From the NCBI GenBank assembly GCA_937927975.1, contig CALEZT010000267.1, positions 98,196 through 162,195 of the forward strand: a stretch of 64,000 nt of DNA, read 5' to 3'. A model generated the notes under the pieces. That model searched no databases and was not told where the DNA came from. It saw nothing but the letters and a program-made list of their open reading frames with translations. Shown piece after piece: positions 1 through 8,913 of the stretch (positions within the stretch are counted from its first letter, which is position 1; each line of letters opens with the position of its first letter). Position numbers and translations under genes: made by a program. This DNA is from an uncultured Phycisphaerales bacterium (GTDB taxonomy: Bacteria; Planctomycetota; Phycisphaerae; Sedimentisphaerales; Anaerobacaceae).

Positions 1-508
1 TGCGCACGCGCGTTGCGTTTAACGCATTTCGGGGTGCCAGCGGAGAGAGGCAGGGCTGGCCTGATCCACGACGTCGGGACCGTCCGTGACGAGAGCCCCC
101 TCGAGTTCACGCGTGCGAAGGGGAGTTCGCGGCTCGTAGAGGGGCCTTGCGAGATCCTCGCTGGGCCGAGCTTCCCCACGGGCCGGGGCGCCTGGTTGTC
201 CGCCCGCACGGCGATGATCCGTCTGTGCCCCCTCTCCGCTGGTACCCCGCAAAGCGATAAACGCACATTTCGAATTCGTCCGGACATCCTGACGCCGGTG
301 GGACCGCAGGAAAGGTCATGTCCCCGCTGGTTCGACACGGCATCATGCTGGCCATTCGGCAGAACCAGATGATCTCGCCGCATGAACAGCCCCCGTCTTC
401 TCCCCATTTCGTGCTGCTGGCTCAAAGCGGCAAATGCCGGGGGTCTGGGGGCAGAGCCCCCAGGGATGAAGTCACGGGTGACGATACAGATTGTCCTGTC
501 GATGGCGT
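1..508. other. Gene-free or unrecognised stretch
   Basis: No reading frame here has recognisable protein features on either strand; the short open frames are low-complexity shadows of GC-rich DNA. The only structure I see is the perfect hairpin at 445-463, close to the 3' end of the activase gene on the minus strand. The window may begin inside a longer intergenic or repeat region. Confidence 0.4.
445..463 (-). terminator. GC-rich hairpin downstream of the activase gene
   Basis: Perfect 8-bp stem (CTGGGGGC / GCCCCCAG) with a 3-nt loop, 46 bp beyond the stop of the minus-strand activase gene. There is no clear U-tract after it, so it may be a repeat-type hairpin rather than a classic intrinsic terminator. 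Confidence 0.35.
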
Positions 509-1297
509 TCATGATGGGTTCTCACCATAGCGTCGCGCCAACAGCGCAGCTCCGAGGGCGCCGGTCATCTGCGGCTCGGGCGAGATGGCGATGGGTTGGC
601 CCAGGGCCGTTTGGAGGGCCGTCTCCATGCCCCTGATCCGCGCGACGCCGCCCGTGAAGATGATCGGCGTCTCGACGCTCCGGCCGGCCATCGCGACGAT
701 TCGCGAGGCGATGGCGTTCTGCACGCCTGCGACGATGTCCTCTGCGGGCCGACCGCAGGAGAGCAGGCCGATGATTTCCGTCTCCGCAAAAACCACGCAC
801 ATACTGCTGATCGCGGCGGAATTGCTGCTTCGCGAGGCCATGGCGCCCAGGTCGCCGACGAGAATGCCCAGCCTCTCGGCAACCACTTCGAGAAACCGCC
901 CGGTCCCCGCGGCGCACCGGTCGTTCATTGCGAAGTCCCGCACCTTGCCGTTGCCGTCGAGCCGAACGAGTTTGCTGTCCTGGCCGCCGATGTCGATGAT
1001 CGTACGAACCTCCGGCACGAGGTGACGCACGCCTACCGCGTGACACGTGATTTCTGTGATCGTCGTGTCGGCGATTTCGATCGTGTTGCGGCCGTAGCCG
1101 GTCGCGACGATGCGACGGACGTTGGATCGTTGTACGCCGCTCTCGGCGAGCGTCTTCTCGAACAGCCCGCACGCGAGCTTGCCCTGCTCAATCCCCTGAT
1201 CGGTCTGGGCCTTGCCAATGATTCGCGAGCCATCTGCGTCGATCAACACGACCTTGATCGCCCGCGAACCGGCGTCGATTCCAGCATAGATCATCAT
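509..1297 (-). CDS. 2-hydroxyacyl-CoA dehydratase activase (BadF/BadG/BcrA/HgdC family ATPase)
   Basis: ATP-dependent electron-injecting activator of 2-hydroxyacyl-CoA dehydratase or benzoyl-CoA reductase-type enzymes. It shows the ASKHA phosphate-binding N-terminus (GIDAGSRAIKVV near residue 5), VATGYGRN, the second phosphate loop DIGGQDSK, and two cysteines (in NDRCAAGTGRF and in CVVFAETE) that in this family hold one [4Fe-4S] cluster between the subunits of a homodimer. The length, about 262 residues, is normal for HgdC. I start at the ATGATG overlapping the stop of the upstream gene; a longer frame to 1408 exists but its extra N-terminus is not family-like. It is the last gene of the dehydratase operon. 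The family assignment is firm; the substrate of the system is unknown. Confidence 0.9.
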   Translation of the reverse strand: MMIYAGIDAGSRAIKVVLIDADGSRIIGKAQTDQGIEQGKLACGLFEKTLAESGVQRSNVRRIVATGYGRNTIEIADTTITEITCHAVGVRHLVPEVRTIIDIGGQDSKLVRLDGNGKVRDFAMNDRCAAGTGRFLEVVAERLGILVGDLGAMASRSSNSAAISSMCVVFAETEIIGLLSCGRPAEDIVAGVQNAIASRIVAMAGRSVETPIIFTGGVARIRGMETALQTALGQPIAISPEPQMTGALGAALLARRYGENPS

Positions 1298-2673
1298 TCT
1301 CTCCGGTCTTTCACCGTCTCCACAAGGGCTTCCAGCCTGGTACACAAGGTTGCCTTCGCCGCGTCGGTGATCGAGGGCACTTCGATCTCCAACGCAGGCA
1401 GGCCGCATTCCTCCCGAACGATCCGCCCGATGATTTCGCCTTCCAGGGCGCAGTGACTTGCGCCGGGAATGCGAGAGACGATCACCGCCTCGGCCCCAAA
1501 TCGGCGGATATCAGCGACGATCCTCGCGGCGCGGTCGAACGACGGCCCGACCATCGGATCGGCCAACGCCATTTGCGCCAACGCCTCCATCGGAGGGAGC
1601 GTCGTCGGGATCGGGTCGAGAGCGTGGGCGAAGAGATACTCAGTGCCGCAGATTCGCCCGCCACAGTCCTCCAACAGGTTCATGGCCTGCAAATCAGCCA
1701 CGGGGTTCACCCAGAAGATCCGGGCCGCATCAATCGACAGGTGCCCCACTCCCGCTTCCACCCGCCGTTCAACCTCGGCCAGCAAGTCCGTCAGCACGAG
1801 GATCGTCTCATCCTGGTCCGAACAGAAGTGGATCGCGAGCATCTCCGCAATCAGCATCTCCAGCGCCGGCATCGGACACAAGGGCGCCGTGAACGCAAGA
1901 TGTCGAAGCCGGTCCAGCAACTTGCGGACGCGGTTGGCCTTTGCGATGCCGGCAGCGAGCGCTCCATCGTCCAGCGGCCGGCCGGCCAGTTCCTCCAAAG
2001 CAACTCCCACGCGGAGCAATTCAGACTTCACGAATTCGACCTGGCTTCTCAGCGCCTCAAAGCCGCCAGGCAACGTCACGGCCTCTTCGCCGGGCTCGGC
2101 TTGCCGTCGGTGCGGAATCTCCCACCAGAGAATCGGGTGACCCAGGCCGTTCAGTCGCTGCGCGATGGCGGAGAAATCGTCGCAGGTGGCGCCCACGCTG
2201 CACGTCAGCAGATCGGGGAGAGGGAAATGGGCCTCGGTGACGAACGCGCCCAGCATTGCGCGGACCGGGCAGAACGACTCGTCGATCCCGAGCGAATCGG
2301 CGATCTGAAGCAGGCCGGTGTTGAGCTCCATCACGCAGGGAATCCACCACGCGCCGTCGGGGTAGAAGGCGACGAGATTGTCCAGACTGTAGGCTATGAC
2401 AGGCACGGTGCCGAGGTCCTTCATCGCGCCGACGAGCTTCTTGCCCGACTCGCGGGCTGCGCGGAGCCGATCTTCCTCGGTCAAGAGGAAGTTCCATAGC
2501 CGCAGGGCGGCGGGCGAGTTGTCGTAGCGGAGCTTGAGCAGCCGCGTGTCGCCGTCGGCCACGTGCCGGCTGAGCGGTCCGCCGTAGACGGGTTCGGTCA
2601 AGCCCGCGGCTCGCAACCGAGCGTATTCGCGATTCCACTGCTCCAGACTGATTTGTCGCGGCTCGGCGGTCAC
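1294..2673 (-). CDS. 2-hydroxyacyl-CoA dehydratase family subunit (HgdB/BcrC-like), 459 aa
   Basis: Member of the 2-hydroxyacyl-CoA dehydratase D-component superfamily, iron-sulfur reductases that receive an electron from the activase. The fold is recognised from order and spacing: an N-terminal motif KLVGAMKDLGTVP, conserved cysteines in ESFCPVRAML, TCSVGATCDDF and GASHCALEGE (likely cluster ligands), and a C-terminal domain ending with the SITDAAKATLCTRLEALVE helix typical of the family. The start is GTG in a GTGA overlap with the stop of the preceding gene, and its own stop overlaps the activase start, so translation is probably coupled. With the 305-residue protein upstream it may make a two-subunit enzyme. 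The substrate cannot be predicted from sequence alone. Confidence 0.8.
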   Translation of the reverse strand: MTAEPRQISLEQWNREYARLRAAGLTEPVYGGPLSRHVADGDTRLLKLRYDNSPAALRLWNFLLTEEDRLRAARESGKKLVGAMKDLGTVPVIAYSLDNLVAFYPDGAWWIPCVMELNTGLLQIADSLGIDESFCPVRAMLGAFVTEAHFPLPDLLTCSVGATCDDFSAIAQRLNGLGHPILWWEIPHRRQAEPGEEAVTLPGGFEALRSQVEFVKSELLRVGVALEELAGRPLDDGALAAGIAKANRVRKLLDRLRHLAFTAPLCPMPALEMLIAEMLAIHFCSDQDETILVLTDLLAEVERRVEAGVGHLSIDAARIFWVNPVADLQAMNLLEDCGGRICGTEYLFAHALDPIPTTLPPMEALAQMALADPMVGPSFDRAARIVADIRRFGAEAVIVSRIPGASHCALEGEIIGRIVREECGLPALEIEVPSITDAAKATLCTRLEALVETVKDRRE

Positions 2674-3587
2674 TCAAGCATCTCCAGAAAAGCGTGGATA
2701 CGGGTCCGCAGGCGGGCCACGTTCATCTCGCCGTTGCCGTCGCTGTCCACCCCGAGCACGGGCAGGCCCGCCCATTCCTTCAGTCGGGCAAGCTCCGCCC
2801 GCCACGCATCGCACCATACGTAATGGTGGAAGACGATTCCTCTTGCCCTGGTCTTCGCCAGTTCATCCTTGAGCCAGGCGTACAGATCGCTGTTGGGCCG
2901 GCGGGAGGCGTCGGGAATGACGAAGTACGCATCGGCGAGTTCCATCAGCGGGTCCTCCGCCATCCGCCTGCGATCGAAGGCCCGCGGCTGCCCTCGCAGG
3001 CCGGTCTCGGTGGCGTCGAGTACGACCCGCCCGCCGGACTCTTCGATGAGATCGAATAGGACGCGATCCCTCTGCATGAAAGGCCCTCCCACCACCGCAA
3101 CAGGCACAAAAAGGGGACATTCTGCTTTTCTCTCGATCGGCCCCACAAGCACAGGAGCATCGGGCACAAAAGCAGAATGTCCCCTTTTCTTCATCACTTG
3201 CGCCAGCGCCTCGTTGGAGGGAGTCTGTCCGCCCAAGCGGACCAAGAAGCGGCCGAGGCGTTTGAGCTCATCCAGATACATCCGTTGAGCGGCAACGGTC
3301 TGCCAGGTCTTCGGTACATTCAGTAGAAACGCCGGTGTGTTGCTCCCACAGACCAACAGATCGTACGCCCGCCGCATCTGGTCGCAAAGGGTCGTGACGA
3401 TGATCCCGGCGGCGTCCTCCCCAGCGGCGTCGTTGATAAACGCCCGGGCATACGGACAGAAGCCCTCCACTCGCGGAGCAATAGACGCTCCGTCGGTCGG
3501 CAGCGGAATCAGATGCCGCGGCTGAAAGCCGTGAGCGGCGATCCATTCGGCCGGCACATAGGGACACGTATAGACGATAGTCTTCAT
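2670..3587 (-). CDS. 2-hydroxyacyl-CoA dehydratase family small subunit carrying an in-frame palindromic insertion
   Basis: A compact homologue of about 305 residues. It has MKTIVYTCPYVPAEW at the N-terminus, GFCPYARAF and TTLCDQMRRAYD cysteine motifs (likely Fe-S ligands) and a C-terminal HHYVWCDAWRAEL segment. I start at the ATG at 3587, 8 bp after the preceding stop; the longer frame to 3611 would overlap that gene. Residues about 134-160 are encoded by an inverted-repeat element (3109-3188) whose two arms read as RGHSAF... and ...ECPLF; this insert has no counterpart expected in the family but keeps the frame open. Whether the protein still folds is unknown. It lies between the double-cubane protein and the 459-residue subunit in the operon. 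Confidence 0.75.
   Translation of the reverse strand: MKTIVYTCPYVPAEWIAAHGFQPRHLIPLPTDGASIAPRVEGFCPYARAFINDAAGEDAAGIIVTTLCDQMRRAYDLLVCGSNTPAFLLNVPKTWQTVAAQRMYLDELKRLGRFLVRLGGQTPSNEALAQVMKKRGHSAFVPDAPVLVGPIERKAECPLFVPVAVVGGPFMQRDRVLFDLIEESGGRVVLDATETGLRGQPRAFDRRRMAEDPLMELADAYFVIPDASRRPNSDLYAWLKDELAKTRARGIVFHHYVWCDAWRAELARLKEWAGLPVLGVDSDGNGEMNVARLRTRIHAFLEMLE
3109..3188. repeat. Inverted repeat element (AAAAGGGGACATTC type) inside a coding gene
   Basis: Perfect 21-bp inverted repeat: arms at 3109-3129 and 3168-3188, beginning AAAAGGGGACATTCTGC and its complement, separated by 38 bp. A second copy with one changed base per arm (CTAC for CTGC) lies at 62255-62334, also inside a gene. It adds about 27 codons here without a stop. 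Confidence 0.9.
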
Positions 3588-3595
3588 CGTCCCTC

Positions 3596-4840
3596 TCATG
3601 CCTGCCCACATGCCCTTTGTTGAACGGTTTCGAACAACGCCTCGACCCGCAGCGCGATCCGCGCGGAATCCGAGGGCGAGTAGTCCGTCTCGATCCGCAG
3701 GTACGGCAGGCCGAGATCTTTCTCCGCCAGTTGCTTGACGAAGAACGATTCCACGTCATACGTCAGGCACGCCTGCCAGATCAGATCGATCACGCACTGG
3801 GCCCGGTATTCTCCCGCCAGATCCCGAAGGACGTCAAACCGCCGACTGTTTCGCGTCATGACCGAGCACGGCAGGCGGAAGTACTTCTCCGCGATCGCAA
3901 CGATCGGATCGGCCGCGGTTTCGTCCACGTCGTCGAGGATCGGCTTGAGCCCGGTGCAATTGTCCGTGGCGACGACAAGTCCGCCGTGAGACTCGACAAG
4001 CTCCAGTACGCGCTCGGCCCCGTGCGCCATGGGGACGCCCGTCATGAGCACGCGGACCTTCGCATTGCCCTCGGGCTTCTTGCCGGCGTACATTTGCAGC
4101 GCCCGCTCGTATTGTGCGAAATCGGCGCAGATGCCGGAGATGCTGCTCTTGTACTGGAGCAGTTGCCGTCCGGTCAAAGGCGGATGATCCGCCTTCATCA
4201 ATCCCGCCAGTTGTCGTCGGAGCGACCGCTCGCGGTTCATCGTCGCGGTCGCCTTGCGGATCTTCTCGTCGGTGATCGTCACGTTGAACGCCTGTTCGAG
4301 CTTGGCCTTGAGCTTGCGAAGCTCGCTGACCCAATGAGCCATCGCGTCGACATCGTCGGGCTTCTGCGGCAACTCCAGCACGTGCATCGGCCGCGTCTGG
4401 GCCATCAACTCGTACATCTTCTTCTTGCCGTCGCAGGTGGTCTCGGCCACGATCAGGTCCGCCATCTCCAGGAAGGGATTGGCCTTCTGGACGTGGTAAC
4501 CGTAGGTGGACTTGATGAGCGGGCACAGGTTGGCCGGCAGGTGCTCTTCCGCCGGGCCGATCGTTTCAGCCGAGCCGCCGCACAGGCAGACGGGCACCGC
4601 GCCGGCCGCCATGATCAGTTCCCGCGGCGTGTACTCGCACATGATGCCGACGATCCGCTTGCCCTTGGCCTTGGCGTCCCTGGCGTACTGAAGACAGTTC
4701 GGGATCATCTGCTCGAACCAGGCGAGCGGGCAGCCCGGCGTCCCAGACGCCGTCGCCTTCGATCCGCACGACACCTGCGGCGGATGGCACGGATCGGTCG
4801 GATCAATCTTCACATCGCTGTTGCCACAACACTTTCCCAT
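3596..4840 (-). CDS. Double-cubane-cluster anaerobic reductase, YjiM-type (2-hydroxyacyl-CoA dehydratase family)
   Basis: Closely resembles E. coli YjiM along its whole length: CEYTPRELIMAAGAVPV, PANLCPLIKSTYGY, VAETTCDGKKKMYELM, VLMTGVPM, DNCTGLKP and IETDYSPSD occur in the same order. Proteins of this type are single-subunit reductases binding an [8Fe-9S] double-cubane cluster and are driven by an ATP-dependent activase, here encoded three genes downstream. The mature part starts at MGKCCGNSD (position 4840), giving about 414 residues; the first 50 residues carry extra cysteines (CC, C, C, C) that could bind another cluster. It is followed after 8 bp by the small dehydratase subunit. The physiological substrate of the family is not settled. 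Confidence 0.88.
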   Translation of the reverse strand: MGKCCGNSDVKIDPTDPCHPPQVSCGSKATASGTPGCPLAWFEQMIPNCLQYARDAKAKGKRIVGIMCEYTPRELIMAAGAVPVCLCGGSAETIGPAEEHLPANLCPLIKSTYGYHVQKANPFLEMADLIVAETTCDGKKKMYELMAQTRPMHVLELPQKPDDVDAMAHWVSELRKLKAKLEQAFNVTITDEKIRKATATMNRERSLRRQLAGLMKADHPPLTGRQLLQYKSSISGICADFAQYERALQMYAGKKPEGNAKVRVLMTGVPMAHGAERVLELVESHGGLVVATDNCTGLKPILDDVDETAADPIVAIAEKYFRLPCSVMTRNSRRFDVLRDLAGEYRAQCVIDLIWQACLTYDVESFFVKQLAEKDLGLPYLRIETDYSPSDSARIALRVEALFETVQQRACGQA

Positions 4841-4858
4841 GACATTCCTCTGATGATG

Positions 4859-4990
<132 letters not shown>

Positions 4991-4999
4991 GCCTCTTTC

Positions 5000-5800
5000 T
5001 TAGCTCTTCTTCGCCACGAACAGGCCCTGGGCGATCTTGCCGGCGCGGGCCAGTTGCTGGATGAACGCCATCTCCGCCGCCATCGCCTGCATGAGGCTCT
5101 GGTCGAAACCTATAAGCTGCAGAGCGTCGTACGTCAACTGCATACCCAGCATGTTGAGATACAGGTCGATGCAGGGCGAGAATCGCCCGGTATCCTTTGC
5201 AGCGAGCATTTCGCAGCCGTTGGCTTTGAGCAGGTCACAATAGCCGTCGATGCTCTCGATGTTCGCGAACTTCATGAATCTTAGGAATCGGTCGGCCTCC
5301 GGCTGCGACAGGCCCTTGCCTTCGACCCAGTCGGTGAACGCGATGACGCCGCCCGGCCGCACGATCCTGGCCGCCTCGGCGATCAGCTTGCTTTTGTCCA
5401 CGACGTAGCACCAGGCGTCCTCGCCCCAGATGAAATCGACGCTGTTGCTCACAAGGCCACTATTGCATACGTCGGCCAGGGTGAAGCCGATCTTGTCGGC
5501 CAGACCCGCTTGTTGGCATCGCTGTTGGCCCAATTCGACCATCGCTTCCGTGGCGTCCACGCCCATCATCGCCGCCACGTCGCGAAAGCGGACGAGGAAC
5601 CGCATCCCTGCGCCGCTGCAGCAGCACAGATCGACGCCCTTGCTCCCGGCCTTGATGCCCGCCTGCTCGGCCAGATCCATCGAGGATGTCAGGCCCCCGA
5701 TATGGATCTGCTCGCCCATGATCAGTTCCCACAGTCGGCCCTCGGCACCGCTGTAGACTCCCTGCACTTGCTTCAATCCGACACCGCTTATGCTCTTCAT
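5000..5800 (-). CDS. SAM-dependent methyltransferase, class I
   Basis: A 266-residue Rossmann methyltransferase. Motif I is GVDLCCCSGAGMRFLV (around residues 54-69), the acidic SAM-ribose position is MGVDATEAMV, motif III-like DFIWGEDAWCYV and motif V-like IVRPGGVIAFTDWVEG follow. This arrangement is closest to small-molecule (sarcosine/glycine or ubiquinone-type) methyltransferases rather than DNA or rRNA enzymes, but the substrate is unknown. The triple Cys in motif I is unusual. It starts 12 bp downstream of the DUF3034-like gene on the same strand and is separated from the dehydratase genes only by the hairpin repeat at 4862-4990, so it is probably co-transcribed with them. Confidence 0.8.
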   Translation of the reverse strand: MKSISGVGLKQVQGVYSGAEGRLWELIMGEQIHIGGLTSSMDLAEQAGIKAGSKGVDLCCCSGAGMRFLVRFRDVAAMMGVDATEAMVELGQQRCQQAGLADKIGFTLADVCNSGLVSNSVDFIWGEDAWCYVVDKSKLIAEAARIVRPGGVIAFTDWVEGKGLSQPEADRFLRFMKFANIESIDGYCDLLKANGCEMLAAKDTGRFSPCIDLYLNMLGMQLTYDALQLIGFDQSLMQAMAAEMAFIQQLARAGKIAQGLFVAKKS

Positions 5801-5812
5801 GCTCGATCTCCC

Positions 5813-6703
5813 TTAGAATTCGTATTTGACCTGGATGGCCCAGACGCTGTCCTCACGGTCGTTCAGGATGTTGCCGAAATTGGCGTATCCGCCGGCCACC
5901 GTAATACGGTCGTTGACGATATACCCCAGGCAGATGTCCCACCAGTCGTCCTCGGACTTGACCAGGCCGGGGATCTCGTCGCACAGATCAGGTTTCTGGC
6001 GATACTCGCCTGCGATCAGGAACTTGTCGGTGAGCAGACAGATCACGCTGCCCTCGACCGTGGTGCGCCGCTCGCCGGCGAAACCGAGCAGGCCGGTGTG
6101 GATGGCGTCGCCGTTGCGAAGACCCGCCGAGACGATCAGCGGACGGGGCAGCAGCTTGGCGATCATCTTGGTGGCTGTGAGGGTGAACTCGACGCCGCTG
6201 TCATGGTCGACGCCGAGCGCCTCGCAGGTTCCGTTCAATTGCTTGTTGATGTCGTCGTGGTCCTGGTTCCATTTGTAGTGTACGCCCAACGACACCGCGG
6301 GCATCCAGGCGTGGTCGAACGCGCCCTCTTTGATCGCCAGGACCCTCGCGTTGAAGTTGTGCAGGTACGCATCGTCCTGGACGCGCAAACCCGTGGCGTC
6401 CCGCACAAGGCCAGGCCACTCGCCCAGGCCGATGCGTTCGAGCCCATAGCCCAATTCGATCCGCCCCCAGAGGTTCTCCGTGATGACGAACGCCTGGAAG
6501 TCCTTCTTGCCGATGTCGGCGTAGGTGCCTGAGATGCTCGGGCGACCGAAGACCTTGCCCTCCTCCGCCGGATTGGCGAAGTACGCCGTGGGCGTGATGA
6601 ACACGCCGCTGTTGCCCTCGACCTGGTGCGTCGGCAAAGGCGGTGCGTCGTCGCCGCAGGCCGCCGCGCCCAGCACAGCCAGAATGATCATCGCCGCTCT
6701 CAT
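5813..6703 (-). CDS. DUF3034-like outer-membrane beta-barrel protein
   Basis: About 296 residues. The N-terminus (MRAAMIILAVLGAAAC) is a signal sequence with a possible lipobox cysteine. The body alternates aromatic and polar residues, has SGVFITPTAYF near the start and glycine-aromatic turns, and ends in VWAIQVKYEF, a terminal Phe typical of barrel assembly signals. The pattern resembles DUF3034 proteins; I cannot confirm this without a profile search. Start 6703 has a GGGAG ribosome-binding site; the upstream extension to 6808 runs through the terminator of the selenoprotein operon and is not credible. It is the first gene of the methyltransferase/dehydratase operon, perhaps a channel for its substrate. 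Confidence 0.6.
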   Translation of the reverse strand: MRAAMIILAVLGAAACGDDAPPLPTHQVEGNSGVFITPTAYFANPAEEGKVFGRPSISGTYADIGKKDFQAFVITENLWGRIELGYGLERIGLGEWPGLVRDATGLRVQDDAYLHNFNARVLAIKEGAFDHAWMPAVSLGVHYKWNQDHDDINKQLNGTCEALGVDHDSGVEFTLTATKMIAKLLPRPLIVSAGLRNGDAIHTGLLGFAGERRTTVEGSVICLLTDKFLIAGEYRQKPDLCDEIPGLVKSEDDWWDICLGYIVNDRITVAGGYANFGNILNDREDSVWAIQVKYEF

Positions 6704-6766
6704 TGCTTTCTCCCGCTCACACGATGTCCACATAGCCCAATCTCCAACAGAACATCTCGAACCAAT

Positions 6767-6801
6767 AAAAAAGGCGGGCCAGAGACATCTCTGAACCCGC
6801 C
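6767..6801 (-). terminator. Rho-independent terminator of the selenoprotein operon
   Basis: On the minus strand: GGCGGG stem, inner CAGAG/CTCTG pairing, closing CCCGCC, then a run of six T. It lies 26 bp beyond the read-through stop of the last selenoprotein gene and just before the DUF3034-like gene, so it separates the two operons. Confidence 0.9.
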
Positions 6802-6826
6802 GGTACACGCTTTCGCGAAGCTCGTG

Positions 6827-8221
6827 CTATTCGATGGAGTGCCAACTCCTTTCCTGGTGGACTTCGAAGGGCCCCAGGTCCATTTCGATCTGCACCTGGA
6901 ACTTGCCCTTGAACCCGTCTGGCACTCGCCACGAGTACCGGCAGATTCCGCCTCAGCCATACTGGAACTTGTCGGCCACGAGCACAGTTCCTTTCTCATC
7001 CACGATCTTGAACGGGATCGGCGACGGGCGGCCCTGATTCTGTCGAAAAGCCGCAGAGTATGCCTCGCCTGCGCAGCCTATGACGGCGGGACTGATTGAC
7101 ACCCGCCCGGAACCAGACGTTTGCACATCCGCCTTCACAACGAACGGCGGCCCGATCTTGATGGATGTCGTCTCTCCCTGCTGAATGGTGAAGAACTCAA
7201 GCGGTCCCAACCGGGTAAACGCCGAATCGAGGCCGGATGAAAACACCCACACGTCCCCCGACGCATCTGCCTTTCTCATCACCGCGTAGATCGCTTTGTA
7301 TTTCCCGGCCGGCAATCGTTGCTCCCGCTTGAACAGCAAGTGCTGATCCGCGGCGTCGGACCACAGCCGCAACTCCATGTCGATATCATTTGGCTCCACC
7401 ATGAGAGTCCCGAGCGCCGGCTCCGTCGGGGAGAGCGCGAGGTCCCTCCCGTCCGGCGCGATATCGAGAGCGTAATAGGTGTCTTCAATTCGCACGAGCC
7501 TGCTCAGCGGCATGACTTCGGATCGCTTATGCTCTGAAATCTCAAAGGTCCCATTGCCATTCAGGTCGATAGCGAAAATGTCACAGGAAGGCACCCGCCA
7601 CTGGCGATTCAGAGGCAACGACAGAATCGAGCGGAACCGACCGTCGCAGTCCCCGTCCACGACCGCCACTCGATAGGTTCGGCCGGCCAGGCGGAGTCTG
7701 CCGATGTAGGAAAAGGCGGAGAACGTCACGACCGCAGCGGGTGCATCCGTCCGATAGCATTTCACATAGAACTCGCCGCCGGTCCTGCTGTCGCCATCGC
7801 GGGGAACCAGCGAGATCGGGCCGAATTGTTGCGCTTCACTACTCTCGCGGGTTGCCCTGACGGTCTTGGGCGTGAGATAGTGTTCTTCTGAGAGAACACC
7901 GTCGCCGTCAGTGTCCACGCACAGACGCAGACCCGTGGAGGAGAAATCCAAGGCCATGGGAATCAGTTCGTCGGCGCTCTTGATCTGGTAATAGGCGGGT
8001 CGGTCAAAACCGGCAGGCAGGTCCTGCACACTATCCGGCTTTCCATCCAGCGGTTCAATAAAATAGAAGGCCAAGCCCATCAACTGGCTGTTGATGTCCG
8101 CCTTCTTGCGGGCCAGCCTGCACCGGCCTTCCTGGATAGGTTCGCGGGCGAGGAACAGCCACAGCAGTCCTCCGCTAAGGACGGTCACTCCCGCCAGGAT
8201 GATCCAGCGTCGTTTCTTCAT
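6827..8221 (-). CDS. Putative selenoprotein A: membrane-anchored, Sec at codon 423 (UGA 6953-6955)
   Basis: Reading UGA at 6953-6955 as selenocysteine gives a 464-residue protein. Seen: an N-terminal anchor (KKRRWIILAGVTVLSGG), a long extracytoplasmic region with three Asp-rich loops (DTDGDGVLSEEHY, DGDCDGRF, DLNGNGTFEI) that look calcium-binding, and a C-terminal domain of about 110 residues shared with the two upstream paralogues. The shared domain runs through FKIVDEKGT, then FQYG-Sec-GGICRYSWRVP, then DLGPFEV and a final ERSWHSIE before a TAG at 6827. The part after UGA is as conserved as the part before it, so UGA is not acting as an ordinary stop. Start: GGAGG 7 nt upstream of ATG 8221. 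It is the third gene of the operon, 42 bp after gene B. Function unknown; a Sec/Cys redox pair is inferred. Confidence 0.85.
6921..6955 (-). promoter_or_regulatory. SECIS-like hairpin with its UGA, gene A
   Basis: UGA at 6955-6953, 13 nt spacer, then an 8-bp stem GGUACUCG / CGAGUGCC closing a UGG loop (6939-6921). The UGA-to-loop distance is 21 nt and there is a G in the first two loop positions, as expected for bacterial SECIS elements read by SelB. One U-G pair replaces the U-A pair of genes B and C. Confidence 0.8.
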
Positions 8222-8263
8222 CGGGAGACCTCCGCATCGTCTCCGCGCCGCTCCGGCGTACTC

Positions 8264-8800
8264 TCAGAGCGAGTGCCACGGTCGCTCGTGCTCGACCTCG
8301 AACGGACCGAGGTCGATGCCCACCTGGACTTGGAACTGGCCTGAGAAACCCGGTGGTACGCGCCACGCGTACCGGCATGCGCCGCCTCAACCATACTCGA
8401 ACTGCCCCTCCGCGATCGTCTTGCCCTGCTTATCGACGACTCGCAGCCACGGGGCCGACAGCGCCCCGTTGTTCTTCTTGACCGTCGGCCGGTAGGTTTC
8501 GCCGGCCCGACCCTCGAGCACAAGCCCGATCGAGACCATGCCGGGATTCACCCGGCGAACATCGGTCTTCACCGCCAGGGGCGATCCCGGCTTGCGGCGG
8601 TTCAGCCAGGAAGGCCCGCCGGCCTGCTGAAGGGCCCAGACATAACCGAGATGATCGGATCGTTTCAAGGTTCCCTGCTCGAACCGCTCTTCGGGCGCCG
8701 CAGCCTCGGCGCCCGGTTCGAGGAACAGCGACGAGACCGGTATACCCGCGGCCCCGAGCGCGACCAGGATGTACAACCAGTATTTTTTCAGCGTTTGCAT
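8264..8800 (-). CDS. Putative selenoprotein B: membrane-anchored, Sec at residue 138 (UGA 8387-8389)
   Basis: Reading UGA as selenocysteine gives 178 residues, the same length and the same Sec position (138) as gene C. The N-terminal anchor is LKKYWLYILVALGAAGIPVS; then VKTDVRRVNPGMVSIGLVLEG, YRPTVKK, LRVVDKQGKTIAEGQ, FEYG-Sec-GGACRYAWRVP, a GQFQVQV strand, DLGPFEVEHERPW and HSL before a TGA at 8264. An upstream in-frame ATG at 8839 exists, but 8800 gives the anchor and length matching gene C. Its ribosome-binding site is weak (GGAAGG too far upstream), so translation may depend on gene C. The anchor predicts a periplasmic or cell-surface C-terminus holding the Sec. Function unknown. Confidence 0.85.
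8355..8389 (-). promoter_or_regulatory. SECIS-like hairpin with its UGA, gene B
   Basis: UGA 8389-8387, 13 nt spacer, stem GGUACGCG / CGCGUACC with UGG loop. Compared with gene C the U-A pair in the middle of the stem is G-C on both sides: a compensatory change that keeps the hairpin. Confidence 0.82.
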
Positions 8801-8913
8801 CCTGTTTTTATCGTCCTTCCGGGCGGCCGTCTTGACCATATCGCCGTGTGCGGACTATGGATTTCTCCCTGATCGAAACGGCGACGGGTCCGCGTCCATG
8901 CCCACTCCGGCGA

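Noticed and set aside
2670..3587. Frameshift or assembly error in the dehydratase subunit
   Set aside because: The unusual segment is a clean in-frame palindromic insert matching another copy at 62255-62334, not a frame error.
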